A stretch of 64,000 nucleotides of DNA from Wurfbainia villosa (Eukaryota; Streptophyta; Magnoliopsida; Zingiberales; Zingiberaceae), in the NCBI GenBank assembly GCA_025175895.1, contig CM046000.1:70234720-70298719 (forward strand). The letters run 5' to 3'. The notes under the pieces were generated by a model. It did not search any database. It saw only the letters and a program-made list of their open reading frames with translations, and was not told where the DNA came from. Below are positions 35,701 to 46,951 of the stretch, in pieces; position 1 is the stretch's first letter, and every line of letters begins with the position of its first letter. The position numbers and the translations under genes were made by a program.

Positions 35701-36654
35701 CAAATTTGACTCCTCTCTGACGAGTCTTCTTCTATTCCTTAGCCCCTGTATGTCATTACATATATGTGAGCCACACCCAGTATCCAATACCCAAGTGTCT
35801 AAGGAAATAGAATGACAATCAATAACGAAGATACCTGAAGAGGATGGGGCATCGGATGCCTTCTTCTTCTTTATGGACTCAAGATAAATCTTGCAATTTC
35901 TTCGCCAGTGGCCTTTCTTGCCACAATGATGGCAAGTGCCCTTTTGTGCTGGTTCTGCCTTCTTTGCCTTTTTGTTCTTCCCTTTTTTCTGTTCTTTTGC
36001 CTTCCTCTTAGAACCTTTCTTTGAGGAATCAACTAATAGAACCGCCTTCTCCTCATGCTTCACAGAAGGCTCCACAGTCTTCAGCATATTGAGGAGCTCA
36101 GGAATAGTGGATTCCAATTTGTTCATCCGATAGTTCATCATGAATTGTGAGAAACTCTTGGAAAAACAATGTAGAATTAAGTCAATACTTAATTCGTGAT
36201 CCATCACAAACCCGAGGGTAGCTAGCCGCTCGATGTTCCCATTCATCTTTAGCACAAACTGCACTACAGACGAACCTTCTTGCATCTTCGTGGTGAAGAG
36301 GAGCCTAGAGACCTCGAACCTTTCGGAACTCACTTGCTCATCGAACAACTCATGAAGATGGAAGACCATAGTATTATCATCCATATGCTCATGCTGCTTT
36401 TGCAGCTTAGGTACCATCGCCGCTAGTATGATGCAACTCGCCAGCTCAGAATCTGCCACATGCTTCTGATAGACCAACATTTGGTCTGGAGTTGCATCAT
36501 CCTTAGGACGGTTGGGAAGAGGCTCTTCAAGGACATATGCTAGCTTTTCCGCCTTGAGAACAATTCTCAGGTTTCTAAGCCAGTCCAGGAAGTTAGGCCC
36601 AGTCAGTTTGTTTGAATCCAAAATAGTGCGCAAATTCAAAGACGTCATGATCAA
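32784..36654 (-). pseudogene. gag-pol: Copia E gag-pol, broken
   Basis: A single-frame Copia polyprotein in order. The first 611-codon frame (36654-34819) has gag, a CCHC knuckle (CHHCGKKGHWRRNC), protease (DTGCGSH), a GAG-pre-integrase (WHCRLGHVS) and an integrase core (HTDVCGPM, then SDRGGEY). An in-frame TAG at 34819-34821 stands where relatives have Trp. The frame resumes through the end of integrase into RT (34791-34063), with a stop after GYRQK, another before MDVKTAFLNG (33963), then a frameshift before YVDDILLIGND (RT catalytic YVDD) in 33754-33116. RNase H follows in broken frames to a polypurine tract at 32784-32797. At least three stops and two shifts, so not functional. Confidence 0.9.
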
Positions 36655-37910
36655 TCGATTGACCTAGAAATACAAAACGAGCATATATGAGAAAATGATT
36701 TTAAAATGCATCAATATACATTTATAAATCCCATTCATTTTTCGAATTTCAAAAACCCCAAAATCACTTCGGGAGATCGTAGGTCCATCTCCGAATGGGT
36801 TGATATCCATCATAGATATGAACAACCTTAGAGAGAGTCCAACAAGCCATTCATAACTACGATGGTAGGTATCAACTATACCGATTGCATATCACGTATA
36901 TGCAACTATCACAATGTGCTATCAACTAATTGAATGTTCACACATACATCGGGTTGTTAACACATTAACAAGTATGCATCATATGCATAACACCCAACTT
37001 CACCTCCCTTTACATCGACCTTGGAGAGAGTCCAACAAGCCGATGCTCCAGGTTAAAGCCGACCCATTAATCAAGAAATAGTTTTAATATGGTTAGAGCG
37101 CATTCAACCAATTAGCCCAGCTTGGAGAGAGTCCAACAACCAAAGCTAACGATTGACCTCTGACTCTTACCATATTAGTATTAAACTATTCCATGGTTTG
37201 AACATGTTCGGGTTCGAGCCGGGCTTGGAGAGAGTCCAACAACCCGAACAAGAAAAGGAACTCTGGTTCTAACCATATTAATGGAAGGTGTAGGCATTAA
37301 TATTGAGTTAGGGTTTTTATGTCTCATCCTCTTTGCTTGCAAATAACTATTATCTACATGGCATACATCTACATGTCACGACACGCATGACATAATGATA
37401 TGCATCTAATGCAATTACATGGCATACAATTATGTCATGTACATAATTTCCTTATATGTCATAACTATTTATGGAAATAAAATATGTTCAAGATTTGATT
37501 CTCCAAATCAAATCATGATTAAATTAGGAAACAAATTTCCAAATCCAATCACATATTTTATTTATGGAAATAGTTGATTAAAGAAAGTCAATTTAGGAAA
37601 CCAATTTCCTAAATCATCAAAGCTACTTATAGAAATAAAATATTTTAAGATTTGATTTCCCAAATCAAATCAAGATTAAATTAGGAAACAAATTTCCAAA
37701 ATCTAATCAAATATTTTATTTATGGAAAATATTAATTTCCATAAATACTTCCAACTTTTCAAAAGTGGAAGATTTCCATAAATACTTCAAGACTTTCCAA
37801 AATTGAAAAATTTCAAAAAATACTTCTAACTTTCCAAAAGTAGAAAATTTCCAGAAATATCATTATGACTATCGCAAAATAATTTTACGATTATGTCGAA
37901 ACACAACCTG
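36655..37910 (-). other. Copia E 5' leader with direct repeats
   Basis: Non-coding, between primer site and gag start. Four copies of GAGAGAGTCCAACAA (near 36831, 37024, 37125 and 37227) lie at about 100-190 bp spacing. Bases 37440-37860 hold repeated GGAAACAAATTTCC and TATTTATGGAAA blocks. No ORF. Confidence 0.75.
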
Positions 37911-37923
37911 GGCTCTGATACCA
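37911..37923 (-). other. Primer binding site of Copia E
   Basis: The minus strand reads TGGTATCAGAGCC next to the LTR, matching initiator-Met tRNA. Confidence 0.93.
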
Positions 37924-37924
37924 C

Positions 37925-40144
37925 TGTTGGGTTTCCGGCACCGCGGCGAGTGTGTGTTCGAACATGTTTCGCAAACATGTGCACAACGGAAGAAATAAAA
38001 ATAATAAATCTATATTTATTACAACACACACATCACACGCATGCATAGTACAACATGTTTAGACATAACCGTAAATTTAAATTTTGCAATAAAAGAAAAT
38101 TTAACTACGTATACCTTACATATCACGTGTAGCGGGAACGACATCAACCGGAACGATCCTTACTAGAATCGTCTCTATCCGTATCCAAGCCGAGTATCTT
38201 CGGAATGACTTCACAAAGTCACGAGATTCGTCTTCGTACGGGTTACTAGCCTCGTGTTGAAGACGACGTGATATAGAGAGGATCACGATCCGAATCCAAA
38301 TTCGGATCCAAAGACGAGTCCTCAAAACTCGCTTCTTCGGAGAGGTATTCGTTAACCGTTTGACGAATCCTTCGTCCTCCACCTATGAGGATTACTGGAT
38401 ATTGAATCCCTGGTAAGTTAGGCACTGTCGGAGCTCCAACCATCGTCCAAACGACGCTCCGACGAGAGGGAAACAAGCTGTCCAGAAAACTGGACAGCTT
38501 TGGTGGAGGAATTAGGGCCAGCCAAAAAGGTTGAGATGAAGCTCACCTTGATGCCGAACACAAAGGAGATCACCGGAGAGTTGCCGGAGGATCACCGACC
38601 GAAGCTTGGATGGCGGCAACAATTTGGATGGTGGCACAAGGGGCTGGGTGGCAGCAATGGAGGTGTTGGCGACGAAAATCTCCAATGAGATGAGGTGGGC
38701 GGCAACTTAGGTTAGGGTTTTGGATTATGGCTTAACAAACCCTTAAGCCCTCTTTTATAGAGAACTAATTCTCTTAATGGTTATTGGATCATAACCATAA
38801 GGACTGCTAACCCGTTCCATTAATATAAGTTAAAATAAACCAAACCATGATATTTTATTTTAAGTTAAAACGAACCGAACCAACTTTGGTTCATTCGTTT
38901 AAAATAAACCAAACCCTTTGGTTTATTCTCCTCCATTGGATTAAAACCAAACCATTTTGGTTCATCCATTATGTCTTCATAAGACACGGCCCAACCACGC
39001 TTCCATTGCGACTGAAACGATTTCATGCTCGCTCCATGTTTGGTCCAACCAAACTTAGTTTCTCTCGGTCTGAGAATCCCATTCTCAAGCTTGTTTTAAA
39101 TCCTTCGGATTACGTTCGTTGTGCGTGTGACCAAATAGGTTCTCGGTTTATGTTGGCCGTCTATAATTAACCATTAATTATAGAACGATCATGAGTGGCA
39201 CCTAGTAGTACATCATGATCCCCAATTAACCGAAAAGATCAACGGTTGATCGAACTATTTACGAAACCCTTGGTGGCTCGAATGATTCGTGCCCCATTCC
39301 CTTCACTCATCTTATACCCACTTGGTTCAGGACATGGTCTATAGTGTCAGTCCCCACTAGGCTGACTACGTCACACCTAGCCCAAGTATCATTTCCTCGT
39401 CCTACGGATTCTAGGTACTGCACATGTATCGAAGAGTACCTTACTCTAAACATGTAATGCTTTGGCCAAAGACTTTAGTAACAATCCGACGAGAGGCCAT
39501 GGGTATACATCTCCTCGCAAGGAGTGGTGAATCCTTTATAGGCTATTCAAACACCTTCGATCATTTCGACTTATATCCAATCATCCCGGGTCTACATCTC
39601 CACAAAGATGCTTGCTTAAGATGTCAAAGCATAAGTCTTTATGATCAAGATGACTTGAATACCGCAAGTCAAAGGAACATCGCACTTAAGCTACAGTAAG
39701 AACTTCATTGACATATCTATATATGTAGAGAACCATATGAAGTCTTACGGCTGGTCACTCCAATGAACTAGTTACCATAACTAGCATCCACGATTAACTC
39801 CGGACATCACAATGTCTCCAGCCAGTGAGAATCAGCTGCTTGGATACACCAAGGAGTATACCTCGTGCAAGTCTTGACAGAATTGATGGTGTCCAAATCC
39901 ATCAATTCATCGACTAGGGATAATTCCGATATATCACAATTACACATGTAGAAATACTCACTAGTTGTGATCCAATCACAAATTCTCTTATGCTGTGAAT
40001 CGTATCATGGACATTCAGTAAATGAGTTTAAGATCCAATCAAATACATAAAACATGTATACTCAAATAGTGAATCTTCATTTATCATATAAATGGTTCAT
40101 ACATAAGGTGATTGCCTTAGGACATCTCTCATATATTACTAACA
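37925..40144 (-). repeat. 5' LTR of Copia E
   Basis: 2220 bp, same ends as the left copy; bounded by the primer site on the left in plus reading and by Copia D sequence on the right. Confidence 0.92.
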
Positions 40145-40987
40145 GAGACACGGTTCATGATGTGTGAATAACATGTGGAGCAAGACATAACAAAAGATAG
40201 AAAGTTAAGTCCTAACTTTGCACCAACAATATAAATTTAAGGGATGAAAAGATTTATATTATGAAACTCCACCTAAAACATTGCATCAAACAGTCCTAAA
40301 AACTTCTTTTTACTGAAGATTATCGTACCATAGTTTTAGGAAATTCAAAAATAGACTTAAGACCAGGAAATAGGACTATTTTTCAGAAAATACAGTGTAT
40401 CAGTCGACTGAATTCTGATTCAGTCGACTGCCACGCCCGAAGTCCCTTTTTCAAGTTTTTTAGCCCAACTTCAGAAATGCGCTAAAAATTCAAGAAATAT
40501 CAAAAAATCACGAAATTTTGTGTACACATTTCTGAAATCATTTTCTATCAAGGAAAAATAATTTAAAAAAATATATGTTTTCCATATTTCGGAAATGATA
40601 CAATTTTGAAACCTAGCAAAAGCTTTAAATATTTTGCAAACTTTGTATCACTTTTGCTTAGCAATTGAAAACTATTTTTTAAAGTATGATAAATATAGTT
40701 TAGATTATGTTTTATTTGATATTTCCAATCATATTCTTGGAGCTATATGCACATCAATTGTGCATAAGCCTTCCCAATGATTGATCCAATGAAGGATTAA
40801 TGTCTCTAGATGTCACTTTGGTTCATAGTAATCATCATAACAAGTATGATGAACCAAGTGCATCTTCCTAACATCTCACATGTTGTCTAAGTGGCTCAAT
40901 ACAAAAATCATGATTTCTTAGATGTTTTGTGAGATGCTTAAAGGTATAAATCCTAGAATTTCTATAGGATCATGCAAACCTAGACCT

Positions 40988-43092
40988 CTATTCTACTAAG
41001 TACATTCCAAGTTCTCTCCTAAGTGATGAATATTCTGCTTCGGGGAGAGCCTTGGTGAATATGTCGGCTAAGTTGGATTTAGATTCTATATAATTAAGTT
41101 CAATGCCCCCTTTAGCCACATGATCTCTAATGAAGTGATGCTTCACTTCAATGTGCTTAGTTCTAGAGTGATGTACTGGATTTTTGGTCAAATTTATGGT
41201 ACTCACATTATCACAATAGACTTTGACATTGGAGTAGTGTAGCTCATAATCTTCTAATGTGTGTCTCATCCAAAGTAATTGAGCCACACAACCACCCATA
41301 GCCACATATTCGGCCTCGGTGGTTGACAAAGCAACACAAGATTGCTTTCTACTACTCCAACTCACTAGGGAGGATCCAAGAAATTGGCATCCACCACTAG
41401 TACTCTTCCGATCCAACTTGCAACCCGCATAGTCGGAGTCGGTGTACCTAACCAAATCAAAAGACTTAGTCCTAGGGTACCAAAGTCCTACATTTAGTGT
41501 GCCTTTGATATATCTTAGAATTCTCTTAAGACCACTAAATGGGACTCTTTGGCACATGATTGGTACCTTGCACACATACCTATCGAAAATAATATATCGG
41601 GTCTACTAGCGGTTAGGTACAAAAGGCTACCAATCATACTCTTATAGAGTTTAAGGTCAATTTATTTTCCTTCATGATCATTATCTATTTTTGTATTAGT
41701 TTCCATTAGGGTTGAAACTACTTTAGCATTTTTCAAACCAAATTTCTTAATCATTTCCTTAGCATATTTGGTTTGGTATACATAAATTCCTTCATTTATT
41801 TGTTTGACTTGTAGACCTAGGAAGAAATTTAGTTCCCCAACTAGACTCATCTCAAACTCATTCTCCATATTTTTGATGAAGTCTTGAAGGAGCTCATCAT
41901 TTGTTGACCTAAAGATAATGTCATCTACATATACTTGGGCTACAAAGATGTCCTTAGACTTTGATTTGATGAAGAGAGTTTGGTCTACTTGACCCCTTCT
42001 AAACCCCTTAAAGAAAGATGACAATCTTTCATACCAAGCCCAGGGAGCTTGTTTCAAACTGTATAAAGCCTTTTTAAGCTTGAATACATGATTTGGATAG
42101 TCTATGCTTTCAAACCCAGGAGGTTGTTTTACATATACTTCCTCCTTAATGAACCCATTTAGGAATGCCGACTTTACATCCATTTGATGGAGTTTAAAGC
42201 CCATGTAAGAGGCATATCCTAATAGGATTCTAATGGACTCTAACCTAGCAATCGGGGCATATGTTTCATCATAGTCAAGTCCCTCTACTTGATTAAACCC
42301 TCTTGCAACTAACCTAGCTTTATTTCTTGTTATTGTTCCTTGATCATCTAATTTGTTCTTAAAGACCCATCTTGTGGTGACAATTGTACTATTATTGGGT
42401 CTAGGAACTAGCTCCCAAACTTGACTCCTCTCAAATTGAGCCAATTCATCTTGCATTGCTAAGACCCAATCCGGATCAAGCAATGCATCATTAATTGACT
42501 TGGGCTCAAGTTGTGAGATAAGAGCTATTTGACTAGAGGGAGCTCTATGAAATGACCTAGTTTTAACACCTTGAGATAATTCACCTATAACATGAACTAG
42601 AGGGTGATTTTGATGGACTCTTATAGTTCTAGGAGGTGTATTAAATTGATTTTGATCATGATTATCCTCAACCCTCCTTTCATCATCGGAATCACCTCTT
42701 ACTCTCCCTTGATTTAACTCTCCCCCTTGATCATTACCCCCTAAAGTTAAATCTTGAAATTTTTGGATAATTTCTTGATTTTTGTCATTGATATCATTAT
42801 CAATGGGGGATTTCCTAGGGTAAGTATTAGAGGTTTCATCAAATTGGACATTTGAAGATTCCTTAACTTTTTGAGTTCTTTTATTATAAACTCTATACCC
42901 TACACTAGTGGATGAGTATCCAACAAGGATTCCCTCATCCGCTTTGGATTCAAATTTACTGAGGTTGTCTTTGGTGTTTAAAATGTAGACTTTGCATCCA
43001 AAGACTTTGAAATAGTGAATTGTTGGAATTGTACCATTCCATAATTCAAATGGAATTTTTCCTAAAAGCCTATGAATTAAAATCCTATTTTA
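40988..43092 (-). pseudogene. pol: Copia D integrase end, reverse transcriptase and RNase H
   Basis: The minus strand appears open from about 43092 to 41662 without a good start codon, as expected for the middle of a polyprotein. It includes an integrase C-terminal part, RT motifs (ARLVARGFNQ, MDVKSAFLNG, YVKQPPGFE) and the catalytic YVDDIIF. A frame change in 41575-41662 separates the RNase H frame (41575-40988; DRKSTSGGC, AEYVAMGGC, terminal ADIFTKALPE). Upstream a TAA near 43092 interrupts FYI-NR. RT and RNase H would copy element RNA into DNA. The frame change and stop make this copy inactive. Confidence 0.88.
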
Positions 43093-43162
43093 GATATAGA
43101 AAGCGGTATTGACTGCTTCCGCCCACAAGTAGCTAGGTAGAGAATATGCATTAAGCATAGTC

Positions 43163-44100
43163 CTAGCCGCTTCTTGTAAGACATGATTTTTTCTTTCCAT
43201 TTTGTTGGGGTGTTCTAGGACATGAAAATTCGTGCTTGTACCCTTGTTTTAGGCAAAATTTTGAGAAGTTAGAGTTCTCAAATTCTCCACCATGATCACT
43301 ACGGATCCGATTGATTTTGAGATTCTTTTCATTCTCTACTCTTTTGCTAAAGCCTATGATTATTCCTAGAGTTTCATTCTTATATTTCATGAAGAATACC
43401 CAAGTAAATCTAGAAAAATCATCTACTATAACTAAACAATATTTACTACCAATCATGGAGGGAGTACTGTGACAATCAAATAAATCAACATGCAAGAGTT
43501 CTAAAGGTAAAGCGGTACTAAGTAAAGTTTTACCTTTGTGTGATGATCTTGATTGCTTTCCTTCTTGGCATGCATCACACATTTTGTCCTTAAGATACTT
43601 GACTTTTGGTAACCCCTTGACTAGCTTCATCTTGGCTATTTTGGCAATTTTTTTCATGTTGATGTGCCCTAGCCTTTTATGCCATAGCCAACTATCTTCT
43701 TCTTTTGCAATAAGACACTTAGTAGAAGCGTTAGTAGCATAGGATAAATCAACATAGTATATATTTGATTTCCTAAAACCTACTAACATGCAATCATTTA
43801 AATTTTTGTGTCTTATGAAGCATTTAGAAGAATCAAATTGAGCATCAAAATTGGCATCACATAATTGACTTACACTAAGCAAATTAAATTTCATATTTTT
43901 AACTAATAATACTTTGTGAATTGCAAGGTTTGGGGATACCTCAATTGTCCCTTTTCCTAGGATCTTAAATTTACCACTATTTCCAAAAGATACCTTCCCC
44001 TTCCTAGTGTGGTTGATTGTGAAAAATTTGCTCTCATCACCAGTCATGTGTTTTGAGCAACCACTATCAATAATCCATAAGCTTGGTCCTTCTACCTATA
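43163..44100 (-). pseudogene. pol: Copia D protease and integrase core
   Basis: Protease motif DSGCSKHMTGD, then GAG-pre-integrase (LWHKRLGHIN), a Cys pair (CDACQEGKQ) and the integrase catalytic region (LLHVDLFDC, VDDFSRFTW, RSDHGGEF). It ends with CPRTPQQNG followed by a frame shift, where relatives read PQQNGVVERKN. Upstream, stops near 44090-44130 separate it from gag; one TAG replaces the Trp in a WVPK motif. Integrase would insert the cDNA; this copy is broken. Confidence 0.87.
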
Positions 44101-44275
44101 CAACATGAAAAATGCAAGTCTTAGGCACCTAAATTTTAGAACCGTTAGCATTAACTATATAGCTTTTGGGAACCCAAGCTTTTCTAGCCTTACTCTTAAT
44201 GGTTGGTTTTCTACTAATTAGTGAGGTGAAAGCTACTTCCTTCTCCTTAGGCCTATATCCTATGCCGACCTTGTT

Positions 44276-45709
44276 TTAAATGACCCTTTGGTCCCTAAGA
44301 ATCATATCAAGATATTTGGACCCATTCGTAAATTTCTCTAAGCATGCTCTTAGGTTACCTATTTCTTTTCTAAGTTCATCATTTTCATTCCTAAATGAAC
44401 ATGCATCATTACAAGAAATTTCTACATTCTTAATTGATTTAATTTCTGCTTTTAAATCCTTAATCCTAGATTTTGATTTATTTAGTGCATTTTGAAGGCA
44501 TACAATAGTTTTATATAGTAATTCTATTCTAGGGGAGTCCTTTACCTCATTATCACTAGATGACGATTCGTCGCTTGAGGAGGAGGATGACTCTTCACTT
44601 GAGCTATCTTCCAAGGCCATGAGTGCCATGTTTCTTGTGACATGGCAAAGTTCATCATCATCGGAGGAATCTTCTATGCTTTGTGTATCCCAAGTTTGGG
44701 CTATCATGGCCTCCTTCTTCTTCTCCTTCTTGTCCTTCTTCTTCTTTTCTTTTTCCTCCTTTTTCTTTAGTTCCGGACAATTTGGCTTGATATGACTCTT
44801 TTTGTTGCAACCATAGCAAGTAACTTTAGAAGTAGGAATTGAACTAGTGGAGGTTTTACCTTTGGAGGATTGGAACATCCTCCTTACATCCTTTTTGGTG
44901 AGCTTCCTTGATCTCTCACTAAACCTCTTTACATAGTGAGCTACCTTACTAGCCGATAGCTCCTCATTGCTACTTGAAGATTCCTCCTCCGACTCGGATG
45001 AGGAGTAAACCTCCTTCTTCTCCTTTTTCTTCTTATCCTTCTTACCTACAACAAGAGCTATACCTTTTTCTTTCGAAGAAGTGTTAGCATGTTCATGTAG
45101 CTCAAATTCACAAAAAATTTCATCTATCTTAACTAAAGAGAGATCCCTAGAGACCTTATATGCATCTACCATTGAAGCCCACAAGGTTGTTCTAGGGAAA
45201 TCTTGAAGTACATACCTCACAAGGTCTCAGTTTTCGACCTTTTCACCTATCACATGTAGTCCGTTGACTACCTCCTCGAAGCAACTGTGCATTTGGCTCA
45301 AGGTTTCGTTGGTCATCATGGCGAAGCTTTGGAGTTGGCCTATCAAAAGGTCCCTCTTTGCTCTTCTTGTCTCCTTTGACCCTTCATTTAGCTCAATGAG
45401 CTTCTCCCAAAGCTCCTTTGCAGATTCGAAGGGTCCTACCTTGGATAATTGCTCTTTTGATAGACCACATTGAAGTGTGGTCGTTGCCTTTGCATTTTCT
45501 TGCGCCTTCTTTGCCATTTCCCTTGTCCAATCCTTGCGTGGTAGTGGCACTCCAAACTCGTCGACTAGCTTCTCGAACCCATCTACAACACTAAACCAAT
45601 TATCAATATCGTTCATAAGGTAGTATTCCATCCTACCTTTCCAATAGCCGAAATCGTTGTCGTCAAAGTATGGAGGCCTCTCCGTGCTATACCCCTCTTG
45701 GAATGCCAT
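44276..45709 (-). pseudogene. gag: Copia D gag
   Basis: Two in-frame pieces, 45709-45227 and 45226-44276, separated by one TGA (45227-45229) where CGA is likely ancestral. It starts MAFQEGYSTERPPYF 40 bp from the primer site. UBN2-type capsid (YWKGRMEYYL, AKELWEKLIEL), Ser/Glu tract, one CCHC-type knuckle (CYGCNKKSHIKPNC, with Lys-Ser in place of the usual G-H spacing), a Lys/Glu run, an acidic Ser tract and a coiled coil. A TAA at 44276-44278 interrupts RDQRVI-NKVGIGY, while the match to A-family gag continues beyond it. The overall plan equals A2 gag with pol downstream. Confidence 0.88.
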
Positions 45710-45749
45710 CGTGCTCCGGTTGATTGTTAGATCCTCCGATGCGATCCGG

Positions 45750-45761
45750 GCTCTGATACCA
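45750..45761 (-). other. Primer binding site of Copia D
   Basis: The minus strand reads TGGTATCAGAGC, a perfect initiator-Met tRNA match, two bases from the LTR. Confidence 0.94.
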
Positions 45762-45763
45762 CT

Positions 45764-46946
45764 TGTTAAGGATCATTGGAAGGCTAGAGGGGGGGTGAAT
45801 AACCTCTTTTCAAATTCTACAAGAAATGTTAGCAAAAGCAAAATACTAAACAAAATCAAGAAGCTAAACACAAATACTAACACGAAAGCTTTTATGTGGT
45901 TTGAAGATAAAGCTCCTACTCCACAGCGATCCTTAAGGTGGATCAACCCAAGCAATTCCACTAAGAAGCTTTCCTTACAAGACACTCTCCTCTTCTTACA
46001 ATGATGAAAGTGAATTTTAAGAGAAGAGGAGGAATTAACACAAAGAAAGCTTTAGAAATTCGTGGGGAGCTTGAGAGTAAGGTTGGAAGATAAGCACTAG
46101 CCTCCTCAAGTACCCCAAGCCCTCTTTTTATAGAGAGAGGACTGATTTTCCCTACACGATCGATCCATGATCAACCGACAACTAATGACATCTAATTAGC
46201 AAGATTCACGAGATTCACATGCGTCATCATCCAACGGCAGGCTCATTAGTCGACTGATGAAGTGATCAGTCGAGTGATCACGGTGAGCAGTCGAGTGTGA
46301 CGCTAGTCTATGCCCGATGTTGACTTGATCAGTCAATTGCCAGTCTTGGCAGTCGACTGATGACAGGATCAGTCGATTGATCATCAAGTTTTCAGCCTGA
46401 CTCAGTCGAACACCTGATCAGTCGAGTGATACAATGTATCAGTCGACTGATACTCGTCAAGTATGATAATTTCATACTTGAATTAACTCCCTAGACCTAG
46501 ACTCAACCTTCTAGCTCTTCCTTAAGCCTTGCGCCTCCAGGTTCCCTCCGAGTTCGTGACTTGTTCATCCTTTGCGCTTGCTTCCAGGAGCTTTCTTCAG
46601 TTTCGTCATGTCTTGGGTTTCTCTTTGCCAAAGTACGCTTGGACTTTACGCCACTAAGACTACATGCTTGGACTTACGCTGCCAAGACTTGCCTTTGGAC
46701 TTCCTTTGCCAAGGTCTGCTTGGACTTTACGTCGCCAAGACTACATGCTTGGTCTTGTGCCGCCAAGTTCTTTCCTTTGACTTCTCTTGCCAAGATCACA
46801 CTTAGACTTTCCTTTTACGAAGTCTTCTTACTTGGATTTTCCTATCACTTAAACACATTCACAATTAGATCACAAAGCATTACCTAACTTAGATGATTAT
46901 CCAAACATCAAAACATATAAATGCTTGGGGAATTGTTGCACCAACA
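45764..46946 (-). repeat. 5' LTR of Copia D
   Basis: 1183 bp, TGTTAAGGATCATTGG to TTGCACCAACA. It has two exact CAGTCGACTG sites against seven in the other LTR, with GATCGATC-type sequence near 46157 and a shortened central block. It is followed by Gypsy coding sequence at 46952. Confidence 0.92.
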
Positions 46947-46951
46947 ATAGT

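Larger units (their letters stand above)
30561..40144 (-). mobile_element. Copia E: minus-strand Ty1/copia element, 9.58 kb, long LTRs
   Basis: LTRs of about 2.2 kb at both ends, primer site, a long leader, and one gag-pol region broken by stops and frameshifts. Target duplication AAGAC/GAGAC (30556-30560 and 40145-40149; first base differs). Removing it rejoins Copia D non-coding DNA. It is unrelated in LTR sequence to A, B, C and D. Confidence 0.93.
29091..46946 (-). mobile_element. Copia D: minus-strand Ty1/copia element with gag and pol, hosting Copia E
   Basis: Both LTRs, primer site and coding regions are present in the right order on the minus strand. Target duplication GTAGT/ATAGT (29086-29090 and 46947-46951, one mismatch). 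It splits the Gypsy protease between ALVV and VRVSLANYKAARVLVD. About 8.3 kb without Copia E. It belongs to the same family as fragment C. Lineage is probably Sirevirus-like or a near relative; not settled. Confidence 0.92.
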
